A DNA stretch of 64,000 bases from Paenibacillus phoenicis (GTDB taxonomy: Bacteria; Bacillota; Bacilli; Paenibacillales; Paenibacillaceae). Below, piece after piece: positions 8,767-17,194 of this stretch. The notes beneath the pieces are model-generated. The model searched no databases. It was not told the origin of the DNA and saw only the letters and a list, made by a program, of their open reading frames with translations. Each line of letters begins with the position of its first letter. The first letter of the stretch is position 1. The translations under genes were made by a program, and so were the position numbers. The stretch spans positions 2,706,501-2,770,500 of the forward strand of contig NZ_JAYERP010000001.1 of the NCBI RefSeq assembly GCF_034718895.1. Direction: 5' to 3'.

Positions 8767-9810
8767 TTAAACCAACTTCGGTAAGAGTCGTTGAACTTCC
8801 ATGACGGCTTCGTCAACCGTGTTGGCCCGAATCACCGTAAATTCCGCTCCCTCGTATTGCCCTTCTGTATGGGCATACCGAGGATCATAGTAGTAAGTTA
8901 GAAGAAGCTCAACCGCGCGGTCATAGCGGCCTGCAAGCAGGCTTTGTTCGATTTCCGCAGCGATGGGCGTATGGATTCTGGATTTGATTTTTCGGAACGC
9001 TAGCAGACAGCCCTCCGGATTGTTCCAAGGCTCGTAATCCTCCAAAATGATCTGCACCCGTACGTCCGTTGGCAGATCGATCCGGATATGCCGCCCCTGC
9101 TCTTTCTTCTCCATGAGGAATTCAGGGACAACCACCTTGCCGATTCGTTTGCTTTCCGCCTCCATCAACACGTAAGGCGCTTCCCGATAACGCAGGAGAT
9201 CATCCAACAGCAGCGAGTCGAACATCTTCTGGTTATGCGCCTGCAGCCCAATTTGCCCAAACACCGAGCCCCGATGACCCGCCATCTTCTCCAGATCGAT
9301 AACGGGATACCCTTGTTCCTGAAGCTTGCGAAGCAGCAAGGTTTTGCCGCTTCCCGTATTCCCGTGGATCACGGTGAGTTCAGGAGCAAACTCCATCTGC
9401 TCGAGCGTGCTGACAACCCATTGGCGATAAGCGCGATATCCGCCGGCCAGCCGGTACGTATGGATATCCATCAGACTGAGCAGCGTCGCCGTCGTTCGGC
9501 TTCGCATCCCACCACGCCAGCAGAACACCGCTTTACGCCCCGGGATTTCCGCAAACTTCCGGACAAAGTCGGGCAGCTTGGCTGAAACGATCTCAAGCCC
9601 GCGTTGTTTGGCGGCGTCTACGCTCACCTGCTTATATAAAGTTCCAATTTCCGCCCGCTCCTGATCATCAAACAGCGGGATATTCAAACTGCCTGGAATC
9701 GTGGACTCGGCGAACTCGGAGGGCGATCTAACGTCAATCATGGTGATCGCTTTGCCGCTTTCTCGCTGCTCCGCCCATTCCTGCAAGCCTATATCCTGAA
9801 ACATATCCAA
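8767..9810 (-). CDS. mnmH: tRNA 2-selenouridine synthase
   Basis: Predicted to replace sulfur by selenium in 2-thiouridine of certain tRNAs, using selenophosphate. An N-terminal rhodanese domain carries 'MIDVRSPSEFAESTIPGSLN' and the catalytic-loop cysteine in 'AVFCWRGGMRS'. A C-terminal P-loop domain starts at 'VIHGNTGSGKTLLL' and includes 'PVIDLEKMAGHRGSVFG', typical of SelU/MnmH. The TTG at 9810 follows AGGAAGGGG; the ATG two codons later is an alternative. It begins 17 bp after the selD stop, so the two genes form a selenium-use operon. Length (about 347 residues) is normal. Confidence 0.92.
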   Translation of the reverse strand: MDMFQDIGLQEWAEQRESGKAITMIDVRSPSEFAESTIPGSLNIPLFDDQERAEIGTLYKQVSVDAAKQRGLEIVSAKLPDFVRKFAEIPGRKAVFCWRGGMRSRTTATLLSLMDIHTYRLAGGYRAYRQWVVSTLEQMEFAPELTVIHGNTGSGKTLLLRKLQEQGYPVIDLEKMAGHRGSVFGQIGLQAHNQKMFDSLLLDDLLRYREAPYVLMEAESKRIGKVVVPEFLMEKKEQGRHIRIDLPTDVRVQIILEDYEPWNNPEGCLLAFRKIKSRIHTPIAAEIEQSLLAGRYDRAVELLLTYYYDPRYAHTEGQYEGAEFTVIRANTVDEAVMEVQRLLPKLV

Positions 9811-9826
9811 TGCTGCAAACCCCTTC

Positions 9827-10879
9827 CTAGGCTTCGACCACAATATGGCCCGCGTTCTCTGCGGTGACCTCACCGATCAGGCTCGCTTCAACGCCGGCTT
9901 TCTGCAGTTCATCCAACAGCTGCTCGCTTTGATCCGGATTCACAGAAATCAGCAAGCCTCCCGATGTCACCGCATCGCACAGGATGTATCGGCCGATCTG
10001 ATCCAGCGAGTCCGGGAACGTAATGTTCGCTTCCACATGCGCGAAATTGTTCTTCGTTCCGCCAGGGACAAATCCTTGCTCCGCTAATTCCCGCACGCGT
10101 GGAAGCACCGGCACGCGGCTCTGGAAGATGGTGATGCCGGTTCCGCTGCCCTTGGCCATCTCCAGGGTATGTCCCATCAATCCAAAGCCGGTCACGTCCG
10201 TGCATGCGTGTACATCATACGGCTCCATGACTTCAGCGGCCGTTTTGTTTAAGGTCGACATGACTTCGGTGACCCGCTTCGTCTCTTCTGCGCTGAGCTG
10301 ATCCTTCTTGATCGAGGTGGTCATGATGCCAACGCCGATCGGCTTCGTTAAGATCAGCTTGTCCCCCGGCTTGGCGCCAGCATTGGTTCTGACCTTATCC
10401 GGGTGAACCAACCCGGTCACAGCCAAGCCAAATTTCGGCTCTTTGTCGTCGATGGAGTGGCCGCCCACCAGCGTCGCTCCAGCTTCTTGCACCTTGTCTC
10501 CTGCGCCGCGCAGGATGTCGGCCAGAATGCTTTTATCCAAAGTGGAAATCGGAAAAGCTACAATGTTCAGCACGGTGAGCGGCTTGCCGCCCATCGCGTA
10601 AATATCGCTGAGCGCATTTGCGGCGGCGATTTGGCCAAACGCGTACGGATCGTCAACGATTGGTGTAAAGAAATCGACCGTTTGCACCAGCGCGAGGTCA
10701 TCGCTTAACCGATATACCCCGGCATCATCACTTGTATCAAGCCCCACCAGCAGATCTGGATTCGGCACCGTTGGCGGGAGGCTTCGAATCACTTGCATGA
10801 GGTCTGCCGGGCCGATTTTGCAGCCGCAGCCTCCTTTGCTGGACAAGGATGTTAATTTTATAGGTTCAACAGTAGACAT
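9827..10879 (-). CDS. selD: Selenide, water dikinase
   Basis: Makes selenophosphate from selenide and ATP, the selenium donor for MnmH and for selenocysteine synthesis. The 350-residue protein starts with the glycine-rich 'SSKGGCGCKIGP' loop (about residues 13-24). The catalytic position is an ordinary cysteine codon, not UGA, so no selenocysteine is needed. Other signatures are 'GLDTSDDAGVYRL', 'ANALSDIYAMGGKP', 'VGGHSIDDKEPKFGLAVTG' and 'TDVTGFGLMGHTLEMA'. It is followed directly by mnmH, which suggests selenouridine tRNA modification as its main use here. No selA or selB is in the window. Confidence 0.95.
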   Translation of the reverse strand: MSTVEPIKLTSLSSKGGCGCKIGPADLMQVIRSLPPTVPNPDLLVGLDTSDDAGVYRLSDDLALVQTVDFFTPIVDDPYAFGQIAAANALSDIYAMGGKPLTVLNIVAFPISTLDKSILADILRGAGDKVQEAGATLVGGHSIDDKEPKFGLAVTGLVHPDKVRTNAGAKPGDKLILTKPIGVGIMTTSIKKDQLSAEETKRVTEVMSTLNKTAAEVMEPYDVHACTDVTGFGLMGHTLEMAKGSGTGITIFQSRVPVLPRVRELAEQGFVPGGTKNNFAHVEANITFPDSLDQIGRYILCDAVTSGGLLISVNPDQSEQLLDELQKAGVEASLIGEVTAENAGHIVVEA

Positions 10880-11083
10880 GACGGATCACAATCCTTCCCT
10901 ACGTATCGATATAGGATTTTCTAGCTTATGCTTATTTAAGCGTACTCCGTTGAATTACAAATGGCAACCGTCCCGCTTCTCGCTTACCAGCAGATTCAAT
11001 GTAGTTCACTTGCCATCGTATGGTATACTATATTTCGTGTCTTAGTTCAAATTTTGAATCATATGTGAAGGGAAATGAAGTCT

Positions 11084-12163
11084 ATGGTTTCATCATCAAG
11101 CGGCAACTATCCGCAACAGCAACCACGCGGTTTGGATAAACGCAAAACGGCGATATTTGTCGTTCTGTTTCTCATCATAGCCATCGCTGGCCTAAGTTAT
11201 GTCAAGTGGTGGCCTTATTATGGAAAAGCGTTCAAAGCCGCCACCGAGCATTCGATTGGCTCTTCGATCCTTGGATCAGATGCTTCCGGACCCATTTCAT
11301 GGAGTGCCGCGCTCGATTATGCAGCCGCCTATTTCAAATCGGTCTGGAAGGCCGCCGTCCTCGGGATTTTACTAGGATCGCTTGTCCAGGTGCTCCTGCC
11401 GGCTCAATGGTTATATAAAGTGCTTGGGAGCAGCCGGTTTAAGAGCACGTTTCTGGGCGGTATCGTCTCCTTGCCGGGGATGATGTGCACCTGCTGTGCC
11501 GCCCCTATCGCCGCCGGCCTGCGGAAACGTAATGTATCCGTCGGCGCCAGCCTGGCCTTCTGGCTGGGTAATCCGGTACTGAATCCGGCGACATTGATCT
11601 TCATGACCTTTGTCTTGTCCTGGAGATTTACTTTGCTCCGCCTCGTGTTTGGCATCGTGCTGACGTTTGGGGTAAGTTACCTCGCCAACCGTCTGGCGAA
11701 AGGCCAGCAGGTTCCCGCGCCAGCGGAGCTGGAAAAGGCGGAAGCGGCAGCCGAACAGAAGAACGAGGGACCGTTCGCTCTTCGCTGGCTGAAGAGCCTC
11801 GGGATGATGATCCTGAACGTTGTACCGGCGTATCTGTTGTCCGTCTTGCTGCTGGGAGCCTTCCAAGGCGTCTTGTTCCCCGTTGAGTTGGGCAGCGGCA
11901 TTCTAGCCATCCTGTTGTTTGCCCTCGTCGGCACGTTGTTCGTCATTCCGACGGCTGCGGAAATTCCGATTATTCAATCGTTCACCGCGCTTGGGCTTGG
12001 CGCAGGCCCAGCTGCAGCCCTGCTCATCACGCTGCCGGCTGTCAGCCTGCCGTCTCTGCTGATGGTGTCGCGTTCGTTCCCGCGCAAGGTGTTGGGATTC
12101 TTGTTCGCCTCAGTGGTCATCCTTGGCATCGTTGCCGGGATTGTGGGCGCTTGGGTGCTGTAA
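11084..12163 (+). CDS. ArsP/DUF318-type permease
   Basis: An integral membrane protein of about 359 residues with roughly eight to nine hydrophobic segments in two halves. The motif 'PGMMCTCCAAPIAAGLRKRN' contains a Cys-Thr-Cys-Cys cluster, and 'GNPVLNPATLIFM' and 'AEIPIIQSFTALGLG' mark the permease family PF03773. ArsP members export organoarsenicals; others have unknown cargo, so the substrate is a guess. Two in-frame ATGs (11075, 11084) follow GAAGGGAA; spacing favours the second. It is monocistronic, ending at a strong bidirectional terminator. Confidence 0.8.
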   Translation: MVSSSSGNYPQQQPRGLDKRKTAIFVVLFLIIAIAGLSYVKWWPYYGKAFKAATEHSIGSSILGSDASGPISWSAALDYAAAYFKSVWKAAVLGILLGSLVQVLLPAQWLYKVLGSSRFKSTFLGGIVSLPGMMCTCCAAPIAAGLRKRNVSVGASLAFWLGNPVLNPATLIFMTFVLSWRFTLLRLVFGIVLTFGVSYLANRLAKGQQVPAPAELEKAEAAAEQKNEGPFALRWLKSLGMMILNVVPAYLLSVLLLGAFQGVLFPVELGSGILAILLFALVGTLFVIPTAAEIPIIQSFTALGLGAGPAAALLITLPAVSLPSLLMVSRSFPRKVLGFLFASVVILGIVAGIVGAWVL

Positions 12164-12168
12164 CAAAT

Positions 12169-12202
12169 TAAAAAGGAGCCGAGATTCACGGCTCCTTTTT
12201 TT
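12169..12202. terminator. Bidirectional intrinsic terminator
   Basis: The perfect arms aaaaaggagccg and cggctcctttttt form a hairpin with A and T tracts on both sides. It sits between two convergent genes (permease and glycosidase) and can stop both. Confidence 0.9.
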
Positions 12203-12204
12203 GT

Positions 12205-14856
12205 TTATTTTTTTCCGCCCCCCGCAACAGGAACAAGCTGAAGCAATTTCGACTCGGCCCCTTGCAGTGTGACGTGCAGCTCCGTTTTCTCACGCCATTC
12301 TTCACCAGTCCACAGATCCGTCACGCGGAAGCCGGACTTCCCTTTGTTGTCCATGGCAGCCCGCTCGAAGGAGATCGTCCGTTCCACCGGCTCGTTCGTG
12401 AAATTGAAGATCGCGAGATAATATCCCCCGCCGTCTTTTAAGATGTAAGCGTCCGCCGCTGCCGTTCCGGTGTTGCCCTCCATCGGCCGGAATGCTAGCC
12501 CTTTCTTCGCCACCGCATTCACCGCCGGGTTCACCAGCAGCTGCTCCATATACTCCCGGGCCGTCTGATTCGCCACATCATCCGAGTTTAGGAACACAGT
12601 ACCGGAAATCGCCGCCGCGTTCACTCGGGTTTGCGCTCCAAGCAGTGAGCCGCCCTTCTCCAACGTCATATAGTCCGGATCCGTGTAGCGGTAGATGGTT
12701 CCGTTTTGCCACCAGCCGTAGGTCAGGTTGTTTAACTGGTATTCCGTACTGCCCAGCGAACCGTCAACATCGCAGGAGATCCGCCGGCTGTGCGCGTATT
12801 GGCTGGGGAACAGCGGCGCGATCGACGCGCTGATGAACATCGAGCCGTCCAGCGCATCCACGATGTAAGCCATTCCTTCGTTATAAGCCTGAATGCCGGT
12901 AAAAACTTGCAGGTTAAAGTGTTGGCCTTCCAATGCGCCATGGCTCAGAAAATCCAGCTTAATATACTCGAAGCCATGCTCCTTAAAGCGATTCATATAA
13001 TAGTCGATACGCTGCTTCGTCCCCGGATGGGTCGGATCGACGGCATAGGCGCCGTCTATCTTCGGCAGCGGATTCCCTTGCGCATCGCGAAGGACGATAT
13101 CGCCATAGGTATATTTTCCGTCCGTGCCTTCCACAGTCTGGTTCAAATTATCGCCCCAGTAGACGAACGGGCCGTAATAGATGCCTGCTTTTTGATCGTT
13201 CGCCTTAATATAATCCACCAGCTGCCCCAGCTGCTCATCGTTCATATTATCCCAGTACGAGTCGAGGTTAATATACAGCTGACCTTCGTTATTAAACGAC
13301 TCTCCTTGCAGCTTCTCCTTAAAGTAATTGGAGGTTTCGATCACTTGATCGTAGCTTAATTTGCTGCCGACAGCTCCCCAGCTGTTCCAGCCCACCGGGA
13401 CCCCTTGCGGAACACCGGGACCAAAAGCCAGCGGCGGGGCTTCCACTGCATTTGCCTGACCATAGGTTTCCAAACCGTCCCGATAGTCGGTAAAAAATCC
13501 AACAAACACCTTCGGAGAAGCAATCGTCGTCCCGCTGACCTTGGCATGCGGCAGCGAATCGTGCGTGGAAGCAAGAGAAGTGAAGCCGCCATATACGTTC
13601 AGCTTGTTCAGACGGTCATTGGATCCGCTCCAATAAATGCCGGTTTTCCACGTATCATGGCTAACCGAACCCACCACAAAGCCGCGACGGCTGTCGTTAT
13701 CGAAAATGGCCGTCAGTTCCGAGCTTTCATAATTTTGATTGTTGAGATCCGTGTTGATCGTCTTGGACAAATACCGCGACCATGCATCGTTATCAAAGGG
13801 AGCTACCAGCACCCGGTTGTCGCCATATTGGCCGATATCCACTCCGCCGCGGTGATCTACAATCAGCGGGACAATATAGTTCGTTGCGAGCGGCGTATCT
13901 TGCTCGGCAATAACTTGAGTGAGCAAATAATCCTTCTGCTCATAGATATAGTAGATTTGCTTCAGGGTCGGCAGACCTTCCTGCCTGTTGTTCACCGTGA
14001 CCTTGATCCCTTTGCCTCCCCGGTCGTGGAACCGCTCCACCTCTTCCAGCTTGAACTCATGCTTGGCGTAATCCTTGCTGGTTAAGTACTGGTCCAACTG
14101 TATGGAGCTGTACGCCCCTTGGATCTTGGCCTCTTCACCGCGATTTTTCCAGCTGTACGCCGAGAGCCCATTTTCCGTATTATAGAGCAGCTTCAGACTG
14201 CCGCTGGTTACGCTCATCCCTTTCGCGTGCCGGGTTACGGCAATCGGCCCGTATTTCACCGTGCTGAGCGGCGCACCAAGCTCCAGATCTTCACCGTTCC
14301 CCGGATCGGTTCCCGGCTCCGAGGACGAGACGAAGGTCAAGCTAATTTTGTCCAAATCCGGAGCATATCCGCCGTCATCGTCAAAAGACAACGTATTATC
14401 GCCCGCCTGTAAACGGACCTCGAAGTCGAATACGCCCACCGTATTCCAATCCTTCGTCGCCGGCGGCGAGAAGCGCTCCCGCTCTCCGTCATTTACGCTG
14501 ACCATAAACGAACGGGGATCCCCGGAAATATAGGACAAGCTTAGCTTATAAACGCCTGCCTCCGTTACATTCACCGCGTTAAACTGCATTGCCGAGCCTT
14601 GGTAAAGGTTGCCTACTTTTGCCCCGCCGGAGCAGGTGTCGCAAGGAACCGGACCGGCTTTGCCGGAGTAGGTATTTGCCGCCGCCTCCGCCTCAAACGT
14701 ATAAACCGCCTCCGTTGCTTGCGTGCTTCCTGCTTCAGCGGCCGCCTGTTTTGGGGCGATCTGCGCGCCACCTGTCAGCGAACAAGCCAATATCGCAATC
14801 AGTACATATCGGAGCATTGCACTCCACCTCGACCTCTTCCCCGTACCCGCCTTCAC
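12205..14856 (-). CDS. Secreted melibiase-like glycoside hydrolase with N-terminal carbohydrate-binding module
   Basis: An 883-residue exported glycosidase. A signal peptide ('MLRYVLIAILACSLTGGAQ') precedes a CBM6/35-like beta-sandwich (about residues 48-180; 'YTFEAEAAANTYSGKAG', 'YKLSLSYISGDPRSF', 'GGYAPDLDKISLTF'). A clan GH-D alpha-galactosidase-type region follows. In it, 'PVGWNSWGAVGSKLSYDQV' and 'FEYIKLDFLSHGALEG' carry the expected nucleophile aspartate in KLDF. A C-terminal beta domain completes it ('YYLAIFNFTNEPVERTISF'). Likely substrates are alpha-galactosides or related glycans. The GTG start follows AAAGGATGG. It shares a terminator with the convergent permease gene. Confidence 0.8.
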   Translation of the reverse strand: MKAGTGKRSRWSAMLRYVLIAILACSLTGGAQIAPKQAAAEAGSTQATEAVYTFEAEAAANTYSGKAGPVPCDTCSGGAKVGNLYQGSAMQFNAVNVTEAGVYKLSLSYISGDPRSFMVSVNDGERERFSPPATKDWNTVGVFDFEVRLQAGDNTLSFDDDGGYAPDLDKISLTFVSSSEPGTDPGNGEDLELGAPLSTVKYGPIAVTRHAKGMSVTSGSLKLLYNTENGLSAYSWKNRGEEAKIQGAYSSIQLDQYLTSKDYAKHEFKLEEVERFHDRGGKGIKVTVNNRQEGLPTLKQIYYIYEQKDYLLTQVIAEQDTPLATNYIVPLIVDHRGGVDIGQYGDNRVLVAPFDNDAWSRYLSKTINTDLNNQNYESSELTAIFDNDSRRGFVVGSVSHDTWKTGIYWSGSNDRLNKLNVYGGFTSLASTHDSLPHAKVSGTTIASPKVFVGFFTDYRDGLETYGQANAVEAPPLAFGPGVPQGVPVGWNSWGAVGSKLSYDQVIETSNYFKEKLQGESFNNEGQLYINLDSYWDNMNDEQLGQLVDYIKANDQKAGIYYGPFVYWGDNLNQTVEGTDGKYTYGDIVLRDAQGNPLPKIDGAYAVDPTHPGTKQRIDYYMNRFKEHGFEYIKLDFLSHGALEGQHFNLQVFTGIQAYNEGMAYIVDALDGSMFISASIAPLFPSQYAHSRRISCDVDGSLGSTEYQLNNLTYGWWQNGTIYRYTDPDYMTLEKGGSLLGAQTRVNAAAISGTVFLNSDDVANQTAREYMEQLLVNPAVNAVAKKGLAFRPMEGNTGTAAADAYILKDGGGYYLAIFNFTNEPVERTISFERAAMDNKGKSGFRVTDLWTGEEWREKTELHVTLQGAESKLLQLVPVAGGGKK

Positions 14857-14985
14857 GAATCATCCATCCTTTCATCGATAAGTTCGATTACGAACCCCAT
14901 GTTAAAATAGACAGCGCTTTCTTTCTATAACTCAAAATGCCGATTTATAGCGGAAATTAAAGTTCTTTTCCAATTTCGATGCAAA

Positions 14986-15027
14986 CAAAAAACAGCCTGC
15001 CGTCCTTATTAGGACTTTCAGGCTGTC
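14986..15027 (-). terminator. Intrinsic terminator after the bacillithiol-transferase-like gene
   Basis: The arms acagcctg and caggctgt enclose an inner stem (gtcct/aggac). Read on the minus strand, a T tract follows. Confidence 0.8.
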
Positions 15028-15047
15028 TGCAAAAGAGAAGGATGGAA

Positions 15048-15569
15048 CTATAGATCCAACCGCGTTCTTAACGCCGTAATATGAGCAAGATGATGATTCC
15101 CGTGCCAAGCGTAGTTTCCGAGGTTGTAGGCCAAGCTCGTCGTTTTCCCCGATTCGGGATGGTGGAACGAACGCTCAAAATCTTCCTCGCTCAGCGATCT
15201 CAACAGGTGGGTCCAGCGACGATGCAGCGCTTCCAACAGAAGCAGTGAAGCTTCGATGTCTCCCTCGTAGTCGGACAGCTTCGCCCAACGGTCTTCGTGA
15301 TAAGGCCGAATCGTTGGGGTCTCTTCAGTCAGCGCCAGTTTAAACCGGGTGTAGGCATTGATATGGCTGTCAGCCAGATGGTGCACAACCTGCCGCAGCG
15401 TCCAGCCGCCCTCGCGGTAGGGAAGGTTCAGCTGATCTTCACTTAATCCGGCCACCGCCTGCCTTAATCGCGTCGGCAGCGTCTCGATTTCACGTATCCA
15501 TTGCTCCCGCTGTGCCGCCGTAATCTCGCCTGTGAAGGCATACTCGCCTATTGGATATCTAGGGTCCAT
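15048..15569 (-). CDS. YfiT/BstA-type bacillithiol transferase (DinB superfamily)
   Basis: A 173-residue protein closely matching the YfiT metal-dependent hydrolase/BstA group. The N-terminus 'DPRYPIGEYAF' and the segments 'LRQVVHHLADSHINAYTRFK', 'LTEETPTIRPYHEDRWAKL' and 'YAWHGNHHLAHITALR' supply the three histidines that bind the metal. Family members transfer bacillithiol to electrophiles, a detoxification role, although older annotation calls them metal-dependent hydrolases. It is a single gene with its own terminator. Confidence 0.85.
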   Translation of the reverse strand: MDPRYPIGEYAFTGEITAAQREQWIREIETLPTRLRQAVAGLSEDQLNLPYREGGWTLRQVVHHLADSHINAYTRFKLALTEETPTIRPYHEDRWAKLSDYEGDIEASLLLLEALHRRWTHLLRSLSEEDFERSFHHPESGKTTSLAYNLGNYAWHGNHHLAHITALRTRLDL

Positions 15570-15762
15570 GTCTGGTTCGCCTCCTGATCAGGAATTAAAC
15601 TGCCACTTTCACTTTCTTATTGATTCATTTATACCTGATCAAGCTGACATTGTCGATAACCTATTCCATACGATTGAAGCTTAGGACTTGTCCTTTGGGC
15701 TATTCTCTGCTACGATTTTGGCGCAGGTTAAACTATGTTTAAATGTCGAGGAGGGGACGAAA

Positions 15763-16446
15763 ATGGAACATTCTAAAGAATCCGGCATTCTGCCGTTGCC
15801 GCTCAACCTGAAGTTGCAAAATGGGAACCAGATGGCTGTCCATGCGGCGTTATTATGGGGTACCGATCATCTCGTCCTCGTTGACACCGGGGTTCCCGGG
15901 CAATTGGATGTGATCCGCGAAGGGTTGGAGCAAGCAGGATTCTCCTTGGATCAGCTGACCCATGTGATCATTACACATCAAGACCGCGACCATATCGGCA
16001 GCCTGCCGGAGCTGATCCGGGCGAAGGAAGGGAAGTTGGAAGTGTTGGCCCACGAGGAGGGGATTCCGTATCTGGCTGGTGAAATCCCGCTGATTAAGGG
16101 CGGTGCTTACGCCGAGTCGGTGAAAGTCAATACGGCGCTTCACGACGGGGACGATTTGCCATTTGGCGGAGGATTACGAGTCGTGTACACCCCAGGACAC
16201 ACGCCTGACCATATTAGCTTGTATCATCCTTCCAGTAAAACGTTAATCAGCGGAGACGCAGTCGTCTCTAGCGAGGGCCAGGTACAGCCGCCCGTACCGA
16301 ATTTCACGCAGGATTACCCCCAGGCCCTGAGATCGGTCAAGAAATTGGCTGCCTTGGATGTGGAAACCGTGATCACCTATCATGGCGGCGTATGTACCGG
16401 GGCGGTTCAAGAACGGCTGAAGGAGATTGCGGCAGGCGTAAAATAA
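15763..16446 (+). CDS. MBL-fold metallo-hydrolase
   Basis: A metallo-beta-lactamase-fold hydrolase of about 227 residues. The zinc-binding motif is 'ITHQDRDHIGS' (HxDRDH), with 'YTPGHTPDHISLY' and 'LISGDAVV' following in the usual order and 'TYHGG' near the end. The substrate is unknown; glyoxalase-II-like or quorum-quenching lactonase relatives share this pattern. The ATG at 15763 follows GAGGAGGGGA, so the 25 codons upstream are not used. It is monocistronic. Confidence 0.85.
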   Translation: MEHSKESGILPLPLNLKLQNGNQMAVHAALLWGTDHLVLVDTGVPGQLDVIREGLEQAGFSLDQLTHVIITHQDRDHIGSLPELIRAKEGKLEVLAHEEGIPYLAGEIPLIKGGAYAESVKVNTALHDGDDLPFGGGLRVVYTPGHTPDHISLYHPSSKTLISGDAVVSSEGQVQPPVPNFTQDYPQALRSVKKLAALDVETVITYHGGVCTGAVQERLKEIAAGVK

Positions 16447-16468
16447 ACCGTTCGCGGCAACAGAACCG

Positions 16469-16702
16469 CTAGATATCCCCTACCGGAATTAAGCCGGTTA
16501 ACCAGTTTATTTCGCTGTCTTCCATAAAACGCGACGGCCAGCTTCGGTCGTCCTCGCCCCAATCGGCAAACGTGCGGACCGAATGGTAAAAAGCTTCGAT
16601 CCGCTCGGCCGTTGGCTCTTGCAGCATTTGTTCGATCAAATACAGGATTCTCCGGTCGAACCGGGGCTGTACATTTCTGTTCTCCTCTTCTTTTATCTGC
16701 AT
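16469..16702 (-). CDS. Small hypothetical protein
   Basis: About 77 residues, acidic and aromatic-rich towards the end ('RTFADWGEDDRSWPSRFMED'). No domain is recognised. It begins 14 bases after the cupin gene stop on the same strand, so it is probably the last gene of the GH43-cupin unit. The start at 16702 is uncertain because the GGAAGG site is almost adjacent. Confidence 0.45.
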   Translation of the reverse strand: MQIKEEENRNVQPRFDRRILYLIEQMLQEPTAERIEAFYHSVRTFADWGEDDRSWPSRFMEDSEINWLTGLIPVGDI

Positions 16703-16715
16703 CCTTCCAGTGGAT

Positions 16716-17051
16716 TTAAGCCAGCACTCGGTCCCCCCGTGTATTTGGGCGGGATATAACAAGGAATTCCACCGAATCAGCGGATCGGTTCATGGCCTGA
16801 TGCGGCATATTCGGCGGGATCTCAAGCCCTTCATGCGGATGAAGCTCGTATTGGATTCCGTCCAATTCGAGATGCAGACAACCGGACAGGACGAAGAAAA
16901 ACTGCTCCGCCTTTTCGTGAAAATGCCGGACTTCCTGGCTGTCCGGGGGCATTTTCTCATGGATAATGCTGCACTCCTCCCGATCCACCAGCCGCCAACC
17001 GTCGCAATTTCCGCCCCACACATAATGCTCTGCGTTCTGTTTACTGATCAC
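16716..17051 (-). CDS. Cupin-domain protein
   Basis: A single-domain cupin of about 111 residues. Cupin motif 1 is 'RHFHEKAEQFFFVLSG' and motif 2 is 'LHPHEGLEIPPNMPHQAMN', giving the metal-binding histidines and glutamate. Its substrate is unknown; small cupins next to sugar-use genes can be isomerases or sensors. The GTG start overlaps the stop of a 48-codon gene (GTGA), pointing to translational coupling. The group GH43, 48-codon gene, cupin and small hypothetical reads as one operon. Confidence 0.8.
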   Translation of the reverse strand: MISKQNAEHYVWGGNCDGWRLVDREECSIIHEKMPPDSQEVRHFHEKAEQFFFVLSGCLHLELDGIQYELHPHEGLEIPPNMPHQAMNRSADSVEFLVISRPNTRGDRVLA

Positions 17052-17194
17052 GTCATTTCCATCCTCTCTGCGATAAAATGACGCAGCCGTGCATCCTCCC
17101 ACTTATACAGCGTTAGCAGCGTTTCATAGTAAGCTTGGCGTTGTCGTTCATTGCCTTTTTGCAAATACGTTAGATCCATAAAGTTGTTCGTCAT
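17048..17194 (-). CDS. 48-residue protein coupled to GH43 and cupin genes
   Basis: A short frame whose ATG overlaps the GH43 stop (ATGA) and whose TGA overlaps the cupin GTG (GTGA). The product contains 'MDLTYLQKGNERQRQAY', which resembles the N-terminus of DUF4269 nucleotidyltransferase-like proteins, but the rest of that family is missing. It may be a remnant kept for translational coupling, or a genuine small protein. Overlaps at both ends support real translation. Confidence 0.5.
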   Translation of the reverse strand: MTNNFMDLTYLQKGNERQRQAYYETLLTLYKWEDARLRHFIAERMEMT

